DNA of 64,000 nt from Erinaceus europaeus (lineage: Eukaryota > Chordata > Mammalia > Eulipotyphla > Erinaceidae). Every line of letters begins with the position of its first letter. Within the stretch, counting starts at the first letter, position 1. The DNA is taken from positions 7,690,417 through 7,754,416 of the forward strand of contig NC_080165.1 in assembly GCF_950295315.1 (NCBI RefSeq). Reading direction: 5' to 3'. The notes under the pieces are model-generated. The model saw only the letters and a list, made by a program, of their open reading frames with translations, did no database searches and was not told the origin of the DNA. Positions 54,514 through 64,000 of this stretch are shown piece after piece. A program made the translations under genes and the position numbers.

Positions 54514-54866
54514 TGTTGGTCTGCTTCTAAATTCTGCTTATAAGACCTTCTGTTTTGATCATCACATTAGGTTCACCTGTATTACTTATGATGTGGTCTA
54601 TTTACATAATCACTGTTTTACCTGGGTCCCGCCCTGCCTGCAGGGTATTGGTTTAATCCCCACTGGTTAGATGGAAGCTTTCTATGTTCTGCTCACACTC
54701 TTTTTTTTTTGCTCCACCCCCTCTCCTAGTCATTTCCTTTCCCTTGTCACTTCTGGTGAAGAGATGCATAAAAGGCGATGTATCTGATTAATAAATGAGA
54801 TACTGCTTCCCAGCTCAGCCATGAGTCCCTGGTCATCTGTCTCCCACCCGTGAAGCTAGACTGGCA
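54514..54866 (+). mobile_element. LTR-1 with adjoining retroviral leader
   Basis: 353 bp, TGTTGGTCTGCTTC...GACTGGCA, with 'ATGCATAAAAGGC' (TATA-like) and AATAAA at 54790-54795. Unlike the other LTR-1 copies, it is followed by primer-binding-site-like sequence. This makes it a 5' LTR remnant of a class-II-type endogenous retrovirus. No gag, pol or env frame is recognisable downstream. Confidence 0.88.
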
Positions 54867-54915
54867 ACTGGTGCCCCTAACTGGGACAGGCAAATGGTGC
54901 CCAAACAGGGACTGG
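54867..54915 (+). other. Duplicated primer-binding-site-like leader
   Basis: Two consecutive units contain TGGTGCCCCTAACTGGGAC (54869-54887) and TGGTGCCCAAACAGGGAC (54895-54912). The second differs from the tRNA-Lys3-type primer-binding site at two positions, both explained by CpG decay. The first has further changes. Confidence 0.8.
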
Positions 54916-55263
54916 CATCACTCCACAAACAATTAGAGCTACAAGTCAGTGAGTTTGTTCCTTTGGTATAGAATAAATCTGATAGCACAGATTCCTGTGA
55001 GTAATCAGACCTCAAGTTACTCACACATGTTTCAAGTTCTATGAGATAATCAACAAAACTCCTTAGCAGATATTTAATGACTGGGTCTGATGTGTTCTTC
55101 CTCTCAAAGGTAAGCCAGAGAATTGCATAAGAAAGGAACAGTGGGAGTGATTCTTAAGGCCTTAGATGCACTTGCTGCCCAACCTCCATTGGGGATCTTT
55201 CAGACAAAACTCCCAGAAGAACTTAAGAAAGACTTAATTAATGACTTGACAATCTTTAATTAA
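54916..55263. other. Unassigned DNA, perhaps decayed retroviral leader
   Basis: No recognisable frame or motif. It lies between the leader and inverted-repeat arm 2. Confidence 0.35.
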
Positions 55264-55429
55264 GTCCCTATCCTTCTTGAGTCCTCTATTCCATGATTCT
55301 TGGTACTTCAACTTTCCCCATGACTTTTCTACCTTTGTCAATTACAATTCATGAAAATCTTCTATTAGTCCCTCAAAAAAAGCACTTGGTTGAACAAACA
55401 TACTCATTTTGATTTTTCAATTAGAATAA
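55264..55429 (-). repeat. Diverged inverted-repeat arm 2 (partner 53974-54186)
   Basis: Its reverse complement aligns along its whole length with arm 1. The interior between the arms is about 1.08 kb and holds the LTR-1. Confidence 0.85.
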
Positions 55430-55531
55430 CAAAACCATACAGAAAGGAAAACAAATGACTAGAGAAAGACCTGAGTGAAGTGGAGGCTGTCAAGATATTG
55501 GGGAAAAAAGTGGATAAAAATATGAGAGGGG

Positions 55532-55819
55532 GGAGTCGGGCTGTAGTGCAGCGGGCTAAGCGCAGGTGGTGCAAAGCACAAGGACCGGCATAAGGATCCC
55601 GGTTCGAACCCCGGCTCCCCACCTGCAGGGGAGTCGCTTCACATGCGGTGAAGCAGGTCTGCAGGTGTCTATCTTTCTCTCCTCCTCTCTGTCTTCCCCT
55701 CCCTCTCTCCATTTCTCTCTGTCCTATCCAACAATGACAACAACAATAATAACTATAACAATAAAACAACAAGGGCAACAAAAGGGAATAAATAAATAAA
55801 ATAAATATAAAAAAATTTA
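55532..55819 (+). mobile_element. SINE-A at the upstream edge of an L1
   Basis: Complete copy with TSDs AAAAATATGARAGGG at 55517-55531 and 55820-55834, one difference. The right TSD overlaps the left TSD of the L1 that starts at 55836. Confidence 0.94.
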
Positions 55820-56556
55820 AAAAATATGAAAGGGAGCAGCTATGTTTCTCTCCTCTCCTCACCTAGGTCAACTAGGAACACCAAAGGAGATCATCTGGGA
55901 CGGCAACAAGACACAACTAGAACGACTTCAGGAACCCACCAAATCACTGGTGAGGGCAAACACATGTGGCTCATGGACAGAGGAGCCTAGGGAGAGATTA
56001 AGTGGCTGGTAACAGTCCAGCAGTTTACCAATTGAGATAACACATCCAGTCTGTTTGACCAACAAAAAGATAGCAGAAGGGAAGAAAGGACTCCCCTAAG
56101 ACTCACCAAATGCAACTGTGAATCTTCATCGCTACTGACCTCAGAATCCGGAGCAGCAGTACGGAAGCCCTGTGCTGACACCAGGGGACAGAGAACTAAC
56201 TAACGAGGAAACTCAGGAAAATATCTATACCTCAGTGGCCTAGCAGTGGGGCTGTGAAATTCTCTTTGCATAACTACTATATTATCTCTGCCCCACCCTG
56301 ATTTATCTCTTGCTCAGAAGTCAGTGATTAAGCTAAGAAGCCTACTTATAGTTTAAAAGCCCTCAGGCTCCCATAGCCTACAGGGAAGAAAAAGCACAAA
56401 AATCTTTTAAGTCACTGAGCTCCAAATCAGGGATTAAAATATTATTGAAACAACTGTTAACTTCCAAAACTGTGAACCCTTTAAGTACCTTACTTAGACA
56501 CAAGTCAATACAGGCAAGAATAATCAGTAATTGGAAAAGTACTGAGAGAAGGACCT

Positions 56557-56942
56557 TGTTGGGCAGCCCCCCTGCTCTGCTGCTGTGGTCTATTTACATA
56601 ATCATTGTTTTTCCTGAGACCCACCCTGCCTGCAAGTTATTGGTTAATCCCACTGGTTAGAAACTTCAAGAAACAGCTGCTATGAAAGCTTTCTACCTTT
56701 GCACTCTTTTCTCAACCCCCTCTCCTAGCCATTTCCTTTTCCCACTTGCCACTTCAAAGATATATATATAAGTGTTGTCCCTAATCAATAACGGCATTGC
56801 ATTGCGTTCCCACTCTGCCACGAGTTCCTGGTCTCTCTCCCGCATTGCTGAGTAAGCAGCAGCCCAGGTTGGCTCCAGTTGAGTTCTCTCCAACCCAGAA
56901 AGCACGTGCCTGGGAAGAAATGCCCACGAAGCTAGCCCAGCA
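56557..56942 (+). mobile_element. Solo LTR-1 with perfect 6-bp TSD, in the L1 5' UTR
   Basis: 386 bp, TGTTGGGCAGCC...GCTAGCCCAGCA. TSD GGACCT at 56551-56556 and 56943-56948. A TATATATATAAG promoter-like run is at about 56760-56772. The shared block 'GTGGTCTATTTACATAATCA' is present. Confidence 0.97.
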
Positions 56943-57139
56943 GGACCTCATAACATACTGTATAAAATGGTTAAACCAACAAGAATTATTGGAGAAAAGA
57001 ACCAGGACAAGAGTCTAGCTAAAAGCCCCCAAAGGTTGAAGTACAAAATCATGAGGTCAACATCCAAACAATAGTTAAGGAAATAATCACAGGAGTGAAT
57101 AAAGAGTTTGAAAGAATTCTTGTCAGAAATGCAGAAACA

Positions 57140-57431
57140 GGGAGTCGGGCTGTAGTGCAGCAGGTTAAGCGCAGGTGGTGCAAAGCACAAGGACCGGCGT
57201 GAGGATCCCAGTTCGAACCCCGGCTCCCCACCTGCAGGGGAGTCGCTTCACAGGCAGTGAAGTGGGTCTGCAGGTGTCTTTCTCTCCTCCTCTCTGTCTT
57301 CCCCTCCTCTCTCCATTTCTCTCTGTCCTATCCAACAACGACAACAACAATAACTACAACAATAAAAAACAACAAGGACAACAAAAGGGAATAAATAAAT
57401 AAAATAAATATTTTAAAAAATTTAAAAAAAA
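57140..57431 (+). mobile_element. SINE-A in L1 ORF1, perfect 15-bp TSD
   Basis: Complete SINE-A. TSDs AGAAATGCAGAAACA lie at 57125-57139 and 57432-57446. Removing it restores continuity of the ORF1 remnant, so it arrived after the L1. Confidence 0.97.
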
Positions 57432-58604
57432 AGAAATGCAGAAACAACAAATGAGACTCTGGAAGAAAACACTAATTATATCAAGGTTATTAGAGAGCTG
57501 AAAGCTGAAATAGCTGAGCTAAGAACACAACTAGCTGAACAAGCTAAAACACTATCAGAACAGGGTAACAAAATAGATGAACTCCAGAAAACAGTAGAGG
57601 GAGATAGAATAGAATAAGTGAGGCTGAAGACAGAATTAGCAAGATCGACGACAAATTAGAGACTACTAAAAAAGTAGTAAGAGATCTCAAAAAGATATTA
57701 AGAGATACTGAAAACAACAACAGAGACCTATGGGATGACTTCAAAAGAAACAATATGTGGATTATTGGCTTACCAGAGGAAGAAAGAGAGGGAGGGGAAG
57801 AAAGCATTCTTCAGGACATAATAGCTGAGAACTTCTCTAGTCTGGACAACATAAAAGACAAAGGTTCAAGAAGCCCAGAGGGTCCCAAACAGAATTAACT
57901 TAAAAACACCAAGACACATCATATTTAGAATGGAAAGAAATAAGAAAGGATCCTGAAGCCTGCAAGAAAAAAACAAAGAGTCACCTACAGAGGAAAACCA
58001 CTAAGATTAGCAGCAGACTTCTCCACACAAACACTACAGGCCAGAAGAGAATGGCAAGATATCTATTGAGTGCTCAATGTGACAGGCTTCCAACCAAGAC
58101 TACTGTAGTCTGCAGCCTTCCCTGAAAGAAGTTCTGAAAGGTCTCCTATAAATAGTCATACCACCATAAATATGCCATATATCAGAACACTCTAAAACTC
58201 TACAAGAATGGCATTAAAATATCTTCAATCTTTGATATCAATAAATGTCAATGGTCTGAATTCACCTATTAAAAAGGCACAGAGTAGGAAGATGGTCCTT
58301 GAAAAATTCATGTTAAGTGAAATAAATAAGAATCAGAAGGATGAATATGGGATGATCTCACTCTCAGGCAGAAGTTGAAAAACAAGATCAAAAGAGAAAA
58401 CACAACTAGAACCTGAATCGTAATTGGCATATTGCACTAAAGTGGGGCTGGGGGGGTGGAGAATACAGGTCCAAAGGATGACAGGGGACCTAGTAGGGGT
58501 TGTATTATTATATGGAAAACTGGGAAATGTTATGTATGTACAAACTATTGTATTTACTGTCAAATGTAAAACATTAATTCCCCAATAAATAAATTAAAAA
58601 ATAT

Positions 58605-59305
58605 ATGAAAGGGAAGACTCAGTCATTCTTTTCTTTAAAAGATCTACTAGTCCCCCACAACTATGGACATCTAATGTTTGAGAAAGGGGCACAAAGTATT
58701 AAATGGAAGAAGGAGGCTCTCTTCAATAAATGGTGCTGGGAAAACTGGGTTGAAATATGCAAAAGAATGAAACTGAACCATTTTATCTCATCAGAAACAA
58801 AAATCAACTCCAAATGAATCAAAGACCTGGATGTTAGACCAGAAAGTATCAAACAGAGGAAAACATTGGTGGAACACTTTCCCACCTAAATCTCAAGGAT
58901 GTCCTTGATGATACAAATCCAATTGTCAGAGAAATGCAAATAAAGACAACATTGAGATACCACCTCACCCCTGGGAGAATGGCATACATCAAAAAGGAGC
59001 AGCAACAAATGCTGGAGAGTCTGTGAGAACAAAGAAACCCTTCTGCACTGCTGGTGGTAATGTAAATTGGTCCAACCTCTCAAGAGAGCAGTCTGGAGAG
59101 CTCTCAAAAGGCTAGACATGGACCTTCCATATGACCCAGTAATTCCTCTCCTAGGGAGAGTCCCCAAGGACTCCATAATGCCCAACAAATAAGGTATGTG
59201 TATACCTATGTTCATAGCAACACAATTTATAATAGCTAAAAACCTGAAAGCAACCCAGGTGTGCAACAACAGATGAATGGCTGAGGAAGCTGTGATATAT
59301 ATATA
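58605..59305 (+). mobile_element. Older L1 ORF2 C-terminal region
   Basis: Contains the conserved ORF2 stretch LFNKWCWENWVEICKRMKL (58710-58770) and further downstream 'TTCTGCACTGCTGGTGG' and 'GACCCAGTAATTCCTCTCC', with multiple stops and an internal loss around 58905. It ends in a TA run (59298-59310). It is the probable host into which the 55836 L1 inserted. Confidence 0.85.
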
Positions 59306-59311
59306 TATATT

Positions 59312-60838
59312 CAATGCAGTAAGTACCACCTCAGCATACTTTACTTCAAACTGTGTCCAGAGACAGCAGGGATGGAATGTCAACCCTTCAGCATCATTAC
59401 TAGGGTGAAACCTTTCCTTTCTCATAGGATTCCTTAATTCCATTTCAGCTTTTCCACTTTCTAACAAAGCCTCAAAACTTAGATATAGACCAGGTCCCAT
59501 GAGATAGAGCATATGTTCACATGTATCCATAAATTAGGGCAAAATATATACCTCAAAGCAAGAGTGCACAACAGTTTTCAGTGAGTCAATAAATGAAGCA
59601 AGCCAAGTAGAAATACCTAAAAAGACACTTTAAAGGGCCTAATGAAGTAGTTTCTACTCAAACCTAGATACCCTTCTCACCTACTTCCTATTACACTTCT
59701 CTCACTCACTCCAAAGCTCACCTTATCAAAGTAAGGACTACAAAAGCTGAATAAGGGCAAGAGACTGGCATACTTTAGTGACTTTTTAGTCACTATCAGG
59801 ACACCCCATCAGTTGGGGCCCTAGTCGGGGAGTCCTGGGATTCCCACACAGATATGATGGACCTTGAATAGATCCCTCTCTCCATTATCACTGGTCATCT
59901 CCATCAGGAACAACATAATGGGCCCCTTTGGGGGTCCACATAGGACCTTGCCCTCAATGTGGATCAACAATAGTAGAATATGTTCCATCCTCCAAAGGGG
60001 AGTTGGATAACATGCTCTATCTACCACCTGAAGAAGATAGGTCCTGAAATTGGGGCAACTCGGAATGTTCCTACTCATGACCACAGAATGCAAGTTTGGA
60101 CCTATAGGGATGTAGAGGTTACATAGGCTCCTATGCTGAATATGGGCCCCAGATCAAATTGACAGGGTTTACAGTCAACTATATTCATATACTTTTCCCA
60201 TATTTGGGAGCTACTCTCTGCACTAATCCAACTTTGTAGCCTTTTTTTTCAACCATGACATGATCTCCCCAGATAATAACTTGGGTCCACCTGCATATCA
60301 GATGTCAGGCTCAGGCAAAAACTAATAAAATCACGGGCCCTTTGGAATATACCTAAAATAGACCTACTAGCTATTTCCAAAATTTGGAGACCACAAATCT
60401 TCATCTACAATATTCTAGCCTTTAGGCTCATGATTAGTCAACAGTTTATTTGGCTTTATATGTTAAGTCTTTTTCAGCCACCAGGTTCCAGATGCTATCA
60501 CGATGCCAACTGGACTTCCCTGAACAGACAACCCCACCAATGTGTCCTGGAGCTCTGCTTCCCCAGAGCCCTTCCCCAATAGGGAAAAAGAAAGACAGGT
60601 TGGGAGTATGGATCGACCTGCCAATGCCCATGTTCAGCGGGGAAACAATTACAGAAGCCAGACCTTCCACCTTCTGCACCCAATAATGACCCTGGGTCCA
60701 TACTCCAGAGGGATAAAGAATAGCTTGCAAGGGAAGAAATATGTAGAATTCTGGTGGTGGGAATTTGTGAAATTGCACCTCTCTTATCCTATGGTCTTGT
60801 TGATATTTCCATTTTATAAATAAAAAATTTGTGAAATT
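59312..60838 (+). mobile_element. Retroposon E, longest long-form copy
   Basis: About 1.5 kb. 'CTTCAAACTGTGTCCAGAGAC' (short-form 5' third) to 'TTTTCAGTGAGTCAATAAATG', then an about 0.8-kb central segment ('CCCATCAGTTGGGGCCC', 'GAATGTTCCTACTCATGACC', 'TATTTGGGAGCTACTCTCTG', 'GGTCCACCTGCATATCAG'), then 'CATCTACAATATTCTAGCC' and the 3' third ending 'TTTATAAATAAAAAATTT'. It defines the full arrangement of the family in this window. No long ORF. Confidence 0.85.
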
Positions 60839-61382
60839 GGAAAAAATATTTTAAATGCAATAACAGAACTCCATCTCATAGAATTTCAGAGAAACTCTGA
60901 GTCTTATATTGGTCTTAACAGGCTTGACTCAAAGCAACAAGATCAAATTATCAGTGATTCATTCAATGTGATGCTAATCTAGAGTGAAATCAAAAGACCT
61001 GGTAATCTGATTTGAAGTGATCAAATATTTCAGTAGATAATTATGCCACAACTCAAGGGATTAAACCAAAAGATAAGCATATAAAAATGTTCTCTTTCTG
61101 TATACTGCACTATGTCGCATGCAGAGATGCTTATTCATGTGTTTAATGCATTTTATTGAAATTGTTCTAATAATTTTAATGTTAATTTTCCTATTGCCAT
61201 CTAAACAAATCCATAGTAGTAGTGTCTAGATTTTCACTGTTAAATTGGAAGGCTGTTTATTTTTTTCTCTCTCTCTTCACTGCACTTCCAGAACCACCAA
61301 GAAATTTTACTGCTTAATAGTCTGCATAAAATTCAAATAAAAACAGATACAGTCTAGGTCTATATTACACTCACTGTACAAT
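60839..61382. other. Unassigned intronic DNA
   Basis: No repeat or coding signal recognised. Confidence 0.4.
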
Positions 61383-61398
61383 GCAAATGCTTCTTTTT

Positions 61399-61865
61399 TG
61401 TTGTATGCTTTACATTGGGTTCTAGTTCTCCCCCGCCAAGAGAATTAGATCAGTCCAGTTAATTTCGCAGGCCCGCTTGGCCCCGCCCCTAGGAACCCCG
61501 CCAGAGTTCCAGGGTTCCTGAGTTCCACAGTGGAAGAGTTTCAGAGTTCGAGAGTTGAAGAGTTGCAGAGTTGCAGAGGAAGAGAGAGAGGGTTCCAGAG
61601 TTTGAGAGTAAGAAAGAGAGTTCGGAGGGTTTCTGAGTTCCAGAGTGACAGAGTTCCGGGGTTCCTGAGTTCCAGAGTAAGAGAGTGCTTGTACCACTGC
61701 AAAGAGACAGCAGAGTTCTGTTTGGTGATTAGTTTGTCTTACTTTATGAATCGTTGTTCCTGAATAAAGAAATACAGCTTCCCTGCCCAGCCGTTGTCTC
61801 CGCGTCTCTGTTACCCGCCCGTGAAGCCAACCCGCCCGGCAAGAGCCTCCGAAATTTTAACAACA
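61399..61865 (+). mobile_element. Solo LTR-2 with perfect 6-bp TSD
   Basis: 467 bp, TGTTGTATGC...TTTTAACAACA. TSD CTTTTT at 61393-61398 and 61866-61871. AATAAA at 61763-61768. U5-like end 'GTCTCCGCGTCTCTGTTACC'. The U3 part contains a degenerate GAGTTCC/AGAGTT tandem array (61504-61680), making this copy longer than the one at 9600. Confidence 0.96.
61504..61680. repeat. GAGTTCCAGAGTT-type tandem array inside LTR-2
   Basis: About 15 imperfect repeats of a 9-12 bp unit (GAGTTCNAGAGTTGMAGA-like). The repeated GAGTT core gives the U3 its purine/T-rich look. The open frame through it (61530-61763) is only the array. Confidence 0.88.
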
Positions 61866-62161
61866 CTTTTTATTTATTTTTTTATACTTATTTATTTTCC
61901 CTTTTGTTGCCCTTTTTTATTGTTGCTATTATTAATGTCATCCTTGTTGGAGAGGACAGAGAGAAATGGAGAGAGAAGGGGAAGACAGAAGGGGAGAGAA
62001 TGACAGACACCTGCAGACCTGCTTCACTGCCTGTGAAGCAACCCCCCTGTAGGTGGGGAGCTGGGGGCTCGAACCCGGATCCTTACGCCCATCCTTGCAC
62101 TTTGCACCACCTGCACTTAACCCGCTTCACTACCACCCGACTCGCAAAAGCAAATGCTTCT

Positions 62162-62579
62162 AACCACATTTCGCTACTTTGTATGATATGTTTCACAACT
62201 CACATAAAAAAAAATACCATGTTACCTCTGTTTGTGTGACTTAGTCAACAGTTAAGAAGCAAGTCCTTACTTGCGAGCATATCTCAACTGCTTCTAATAC
62301 ATAGATGTAAGACATACAGAATAATCATATTCACCCCAGGAACTCTGAAGAATGGTGAGAAATTGCTTACACTTAGTGCATTCTGACCCAACTAGCCTAG
62401 CAGACAAACATTTGAATAGTCTCGTAGTAATTACATTTTTTTCTCATGAAATATGTCTTCAACCAAGATTTTTTAATAATGTGAACTAAAAGAAAAGAAA
62501 TGAACAATGAAATTAAAAACATTTTAATGTACTTTAAAAACCTGAAAATGGTTATAAAAAGAGAAGACAGTTATATTCC
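62162..62579. other. Unassigned intronic DNA
   Basis: No repeat or coding signal recognised. Confidence 0.4.
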
Positions 62580-63075
62580 AAACTGAAATATGCCTACTAG
62601 TTATCTACAAAATGGAGACCCCCCCCCCAACTCTTCCTCTACACTATTCCAGCCTTTGTGTTCATGATTAGTCAACAATTTGTTTGGCTTTGTATGTTAA
62701 CTCTCTTTTCAGCCACCAGGTTCCAGATGCCAGCATGATGCCAACCAGACTTTCCTAGACAGACAATCCCACCAATGTGTTCTGGAGCTCCGCTTCCCCA
62801 GAACCCTGCCTAACTAGGGAAAGAGAGTGACAGGCTGGGAGTATGGATCAACCTGTCAACGCCCATATTCAGTGGGGAAGCAATTATAGAAGCCAGACCT
62901 TCCACCTTCTGCATCCCACAATAACCCTGGGTCCATACTCTCAGAGGGATAAAGACTAGGAAAGCTATCAGGGGAGGGGATGGGATACGGAGTTCTGGTG
63001 GTAGGAATTGTGTGGAGTTGTACCACTCTTATCCTACAGTCCAGTCAGTGTTTCCCTTTTATAAATGAAAAAAAA
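62580..63075 (+). mobile_element. Retroposon E, 5'-truncated long form
   Basis: Starts in the end of the central segment ('GCCTACTAGTTATCTAC', 'AAATGGAGACCCCC'), crosses 'CTTCCTCTACACTATTCC' and ends 'TTTTATAAATGAAAAAAAAA'. Confidence 0.85.
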
Positions 63076-64000
63076 ATTATTTTAATGAAACAAGAGAGAG
63101 AGAGAGAAAACGGGTTGTTTGGCCAGGTCTTGATTGTGCTTTGGTACAACCTTTGGTACAAGTCATCACACAGAAGCTTTCCTTCTAGTTCTAGTCTCAG
63201 ACTTCCCCAGCTTCCTTGCACTGTATGCCACCATCATCTCTGACCACCTGATCTTTTCTCTATTACAATCTTCACCAAACACCCTCACTTCACACACTAC
63301 AATTCGACATCCTCCCTTAGTGCTCCACTGGGGGGGGGGGGAGTTTATATGAAGTCATCTCCTAACTGCAGGTTCATTTTCCATTTTTCTTTAGCTGCCT
63401 GTGGCATCTAATGATAGTGAAGAGTCTATTGGAAAGGGAAGTTTCATGGAGCCAACAGAGCACTCCTCACTCCTCTTCCTGCAGAAGACAGTATATTGTA
63501 GCAATTCCGTGCTTGAGGTCCAGATGCATATTGCTAATCCACTACAAGTTATACACTGTTGTTTATAAAGAGTGATTAAAATTTTCCTTAGACAATCTGT
63601 GCCTTCCTTTTTTCTTTTGTGAAAAAGTGTTCTTAGGACTATCTCCCTCACTGGGTTTTTTGTGAGGGAATTTAATTAGATAATTCAGATAAAGGACTCA
63701 ACACACCGGTGTTCAGTAACAACTTCATAATAACTCAGAGCTACTAGTCTCTTATCTCTTCCAGTCCTTCTGGAGTAGTAAAAAAAGAAAATCTTTACAC
63801 TGAATTGCAAAAACAGGAATACCACTAAATAAAAGTAAGTTGTCTTAACTTCTTTCAGACATGACCACAAAAGCAGTAACCACAGAATGGTTCAAATGCC
63901 TCAAAGATATCACTGAGTTTTCTAGCATCTCACCTGGCTAACAAATTCTAGTAGATCTCTACCTAAACACTCTCTACCTGGATTATGTTCATTTCTCCCC
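63076..64000. other. Unassigned intronic DNA to window end
   Basis: A short GA run at 63093-63108 and a G run at 63331-63342. Otherwise no repeat or coding signal. Minus-strand frames at 63391-63651 and 63685-63870 have no recognisable domain. Confidence 0.4.

Larger units (their letters stand above)
55836..58601 (+). mobile_element. L1 with complete 5' end but ORF2 deleted; carries LTR-1 and SINE-A insertions
   Basis: TSD-like ATATGAAAGGGA flanks it (about 55824-55835 and 58602-58613). 55836-57048 holds the 5' UTR, with an LTR-1 inside. ORF1 remains lie at about 57049-58180: the coiled-coil region (KAEIAELRTQLAEQ), then MWIIGLPEEER, then the C-terminal domain, broken by stops and frameshifts. 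The ORF2 start is recognisable (SINVNGLNSPIKK, about 58233-58275). At about 58291-58295 the sequence jumps directly to the L1 3' end ('TTGAAAAATTCATGTTAAG') and 3' UTR '..AACATTAATTCCCCAATAAA'. Endonuclease, reverse transcriptase and most of ORF2 are missing. Confidence 0.88.
61395..62149 (-). mobile_element. SINE-A with 12-bp TSD, split by an LTR-2 in its tail
   Basis: TSDs GCAAATGCTTCT lie at 61383-61394 and 62150-62161. The minus-strand SINE-A body runs 61872-62149 ('TTTCCCTTTTGTTGCCC', 'GGCTCGAACCCGGATCC', 'CACTACCACCCGACTCGC'). Its T-rich tail (plus strand) is interrupted at 61398 by the LTR. Confidence 0.95.

Noticed and set aside
54867..55530. Possible gag coding sequence downstream of the LTR-1 leader
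   Set aside because: No open frame or retroviral motif is visible, and inverted-repeat arm 2 begins within 400 bp.
58886..59530. 214-codon minus-strand open frame
   Set aside because: It is antisense to an L1 ORF2 fragment and crosses into retroposon E. No independent homology.

Overview
This window is intronic DNA from a placental mammal. The evidence is one spliced protein-coding exon, dense interspersed repeats, L1 remnants, microsatellites and no compact operon-like coding. The dominant tRNA-derived SINEs have a box-A/box-B head followed by a 'CCCACCTGCAGGGG...GTGAAGCAGGTCTGCAGGTGTCT' type body. From memory these match the ERI SINEs of hedgehogs (Erinaceidae, probably Erinaceus), so I infer a hedgehog; no search was run.

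The only host coding sequence I can support is one minus-strand exon at 47834-48008. It encodes residues matching laforin (EPM2A) about codons 101-159, with a good acceptor and donor and the phase expected of EPM2A exon 2. The rest would then be intron 2 (1-47833) and intron 1 (48009-64000) of EPM2A. Exons 1, 3 and 4 are not in the window. About 1.7 kb around the exon (47250-48950) is free of recognisable repeats, while most other sequence is repeat.

Repeat names used below. SINE-A: tRNA head with 'TAGCGCAGCGGG' and 'GGTTCGAACCC', tail 'ACAACAA..GGGCAACAAAAGGG'. SINE-B: related head, tail 'CTCTATCCAATAA'. SINE-C, SINE-D and SINE-F: other, older tRNA-like heads. Dimeric SINE: A or B plus a 3' module 'CCTCCAGGAGCAGTGGATTC...AATAACCCTGGAGGC'. 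Retroposon E: an abundant A-tailed repeat (about 22 copies, roughly 13 kb of the window) whose 3' end reads 'TGGTGGGAATTGTGTGG...TTATAAATAAAA'. It shows target-site duplications (TSDs), 5' truncation and a 5' inversion, so it was moved by L1-type machinery. It has a long form and a short form lacking about 0.8 kb. LTR-1 and LTR-2: two families of class-II-like endogenous retrovirus LTR with TG...CA ends and 6-bp TSDs.

Layout. 0-9.4 kb: E copies, SINEs, an old LTR-like relic and a 5 x 52-bp minisatellite. 9.4-15 kb: an LTR-2 copy inside a TATC microsatellite, E copies, and two converging LTR-like sequences (13.5-15 kb). 15-30 kb: E and SINE clusters, large TGGA and GAAA arrays, an L1 ORF2 3' end. 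30-37.5 kb: an inverted repeat carrying a mariner-type MITE, a twin-primed E copy, polypurine arrays. 37.5-47 kb: SINE clusters, an LTR-1 inside a SINE, and a nested L1/LTR-1/SINE complex. 47-49 kb: EPM2A exon 2 in quiet DNA. 49-60.8 kb: stacked L1s, including a full-5'-end L1 (55836-58601) with an internal ORF2 deletion and two later insertions, and an LTR-1 with a retroviral leader inside a large inverted repeat. 60.8-64 kb: an LTR-2 nested in a SINE with both TSDs legible, one more E copy, then unique DNA.
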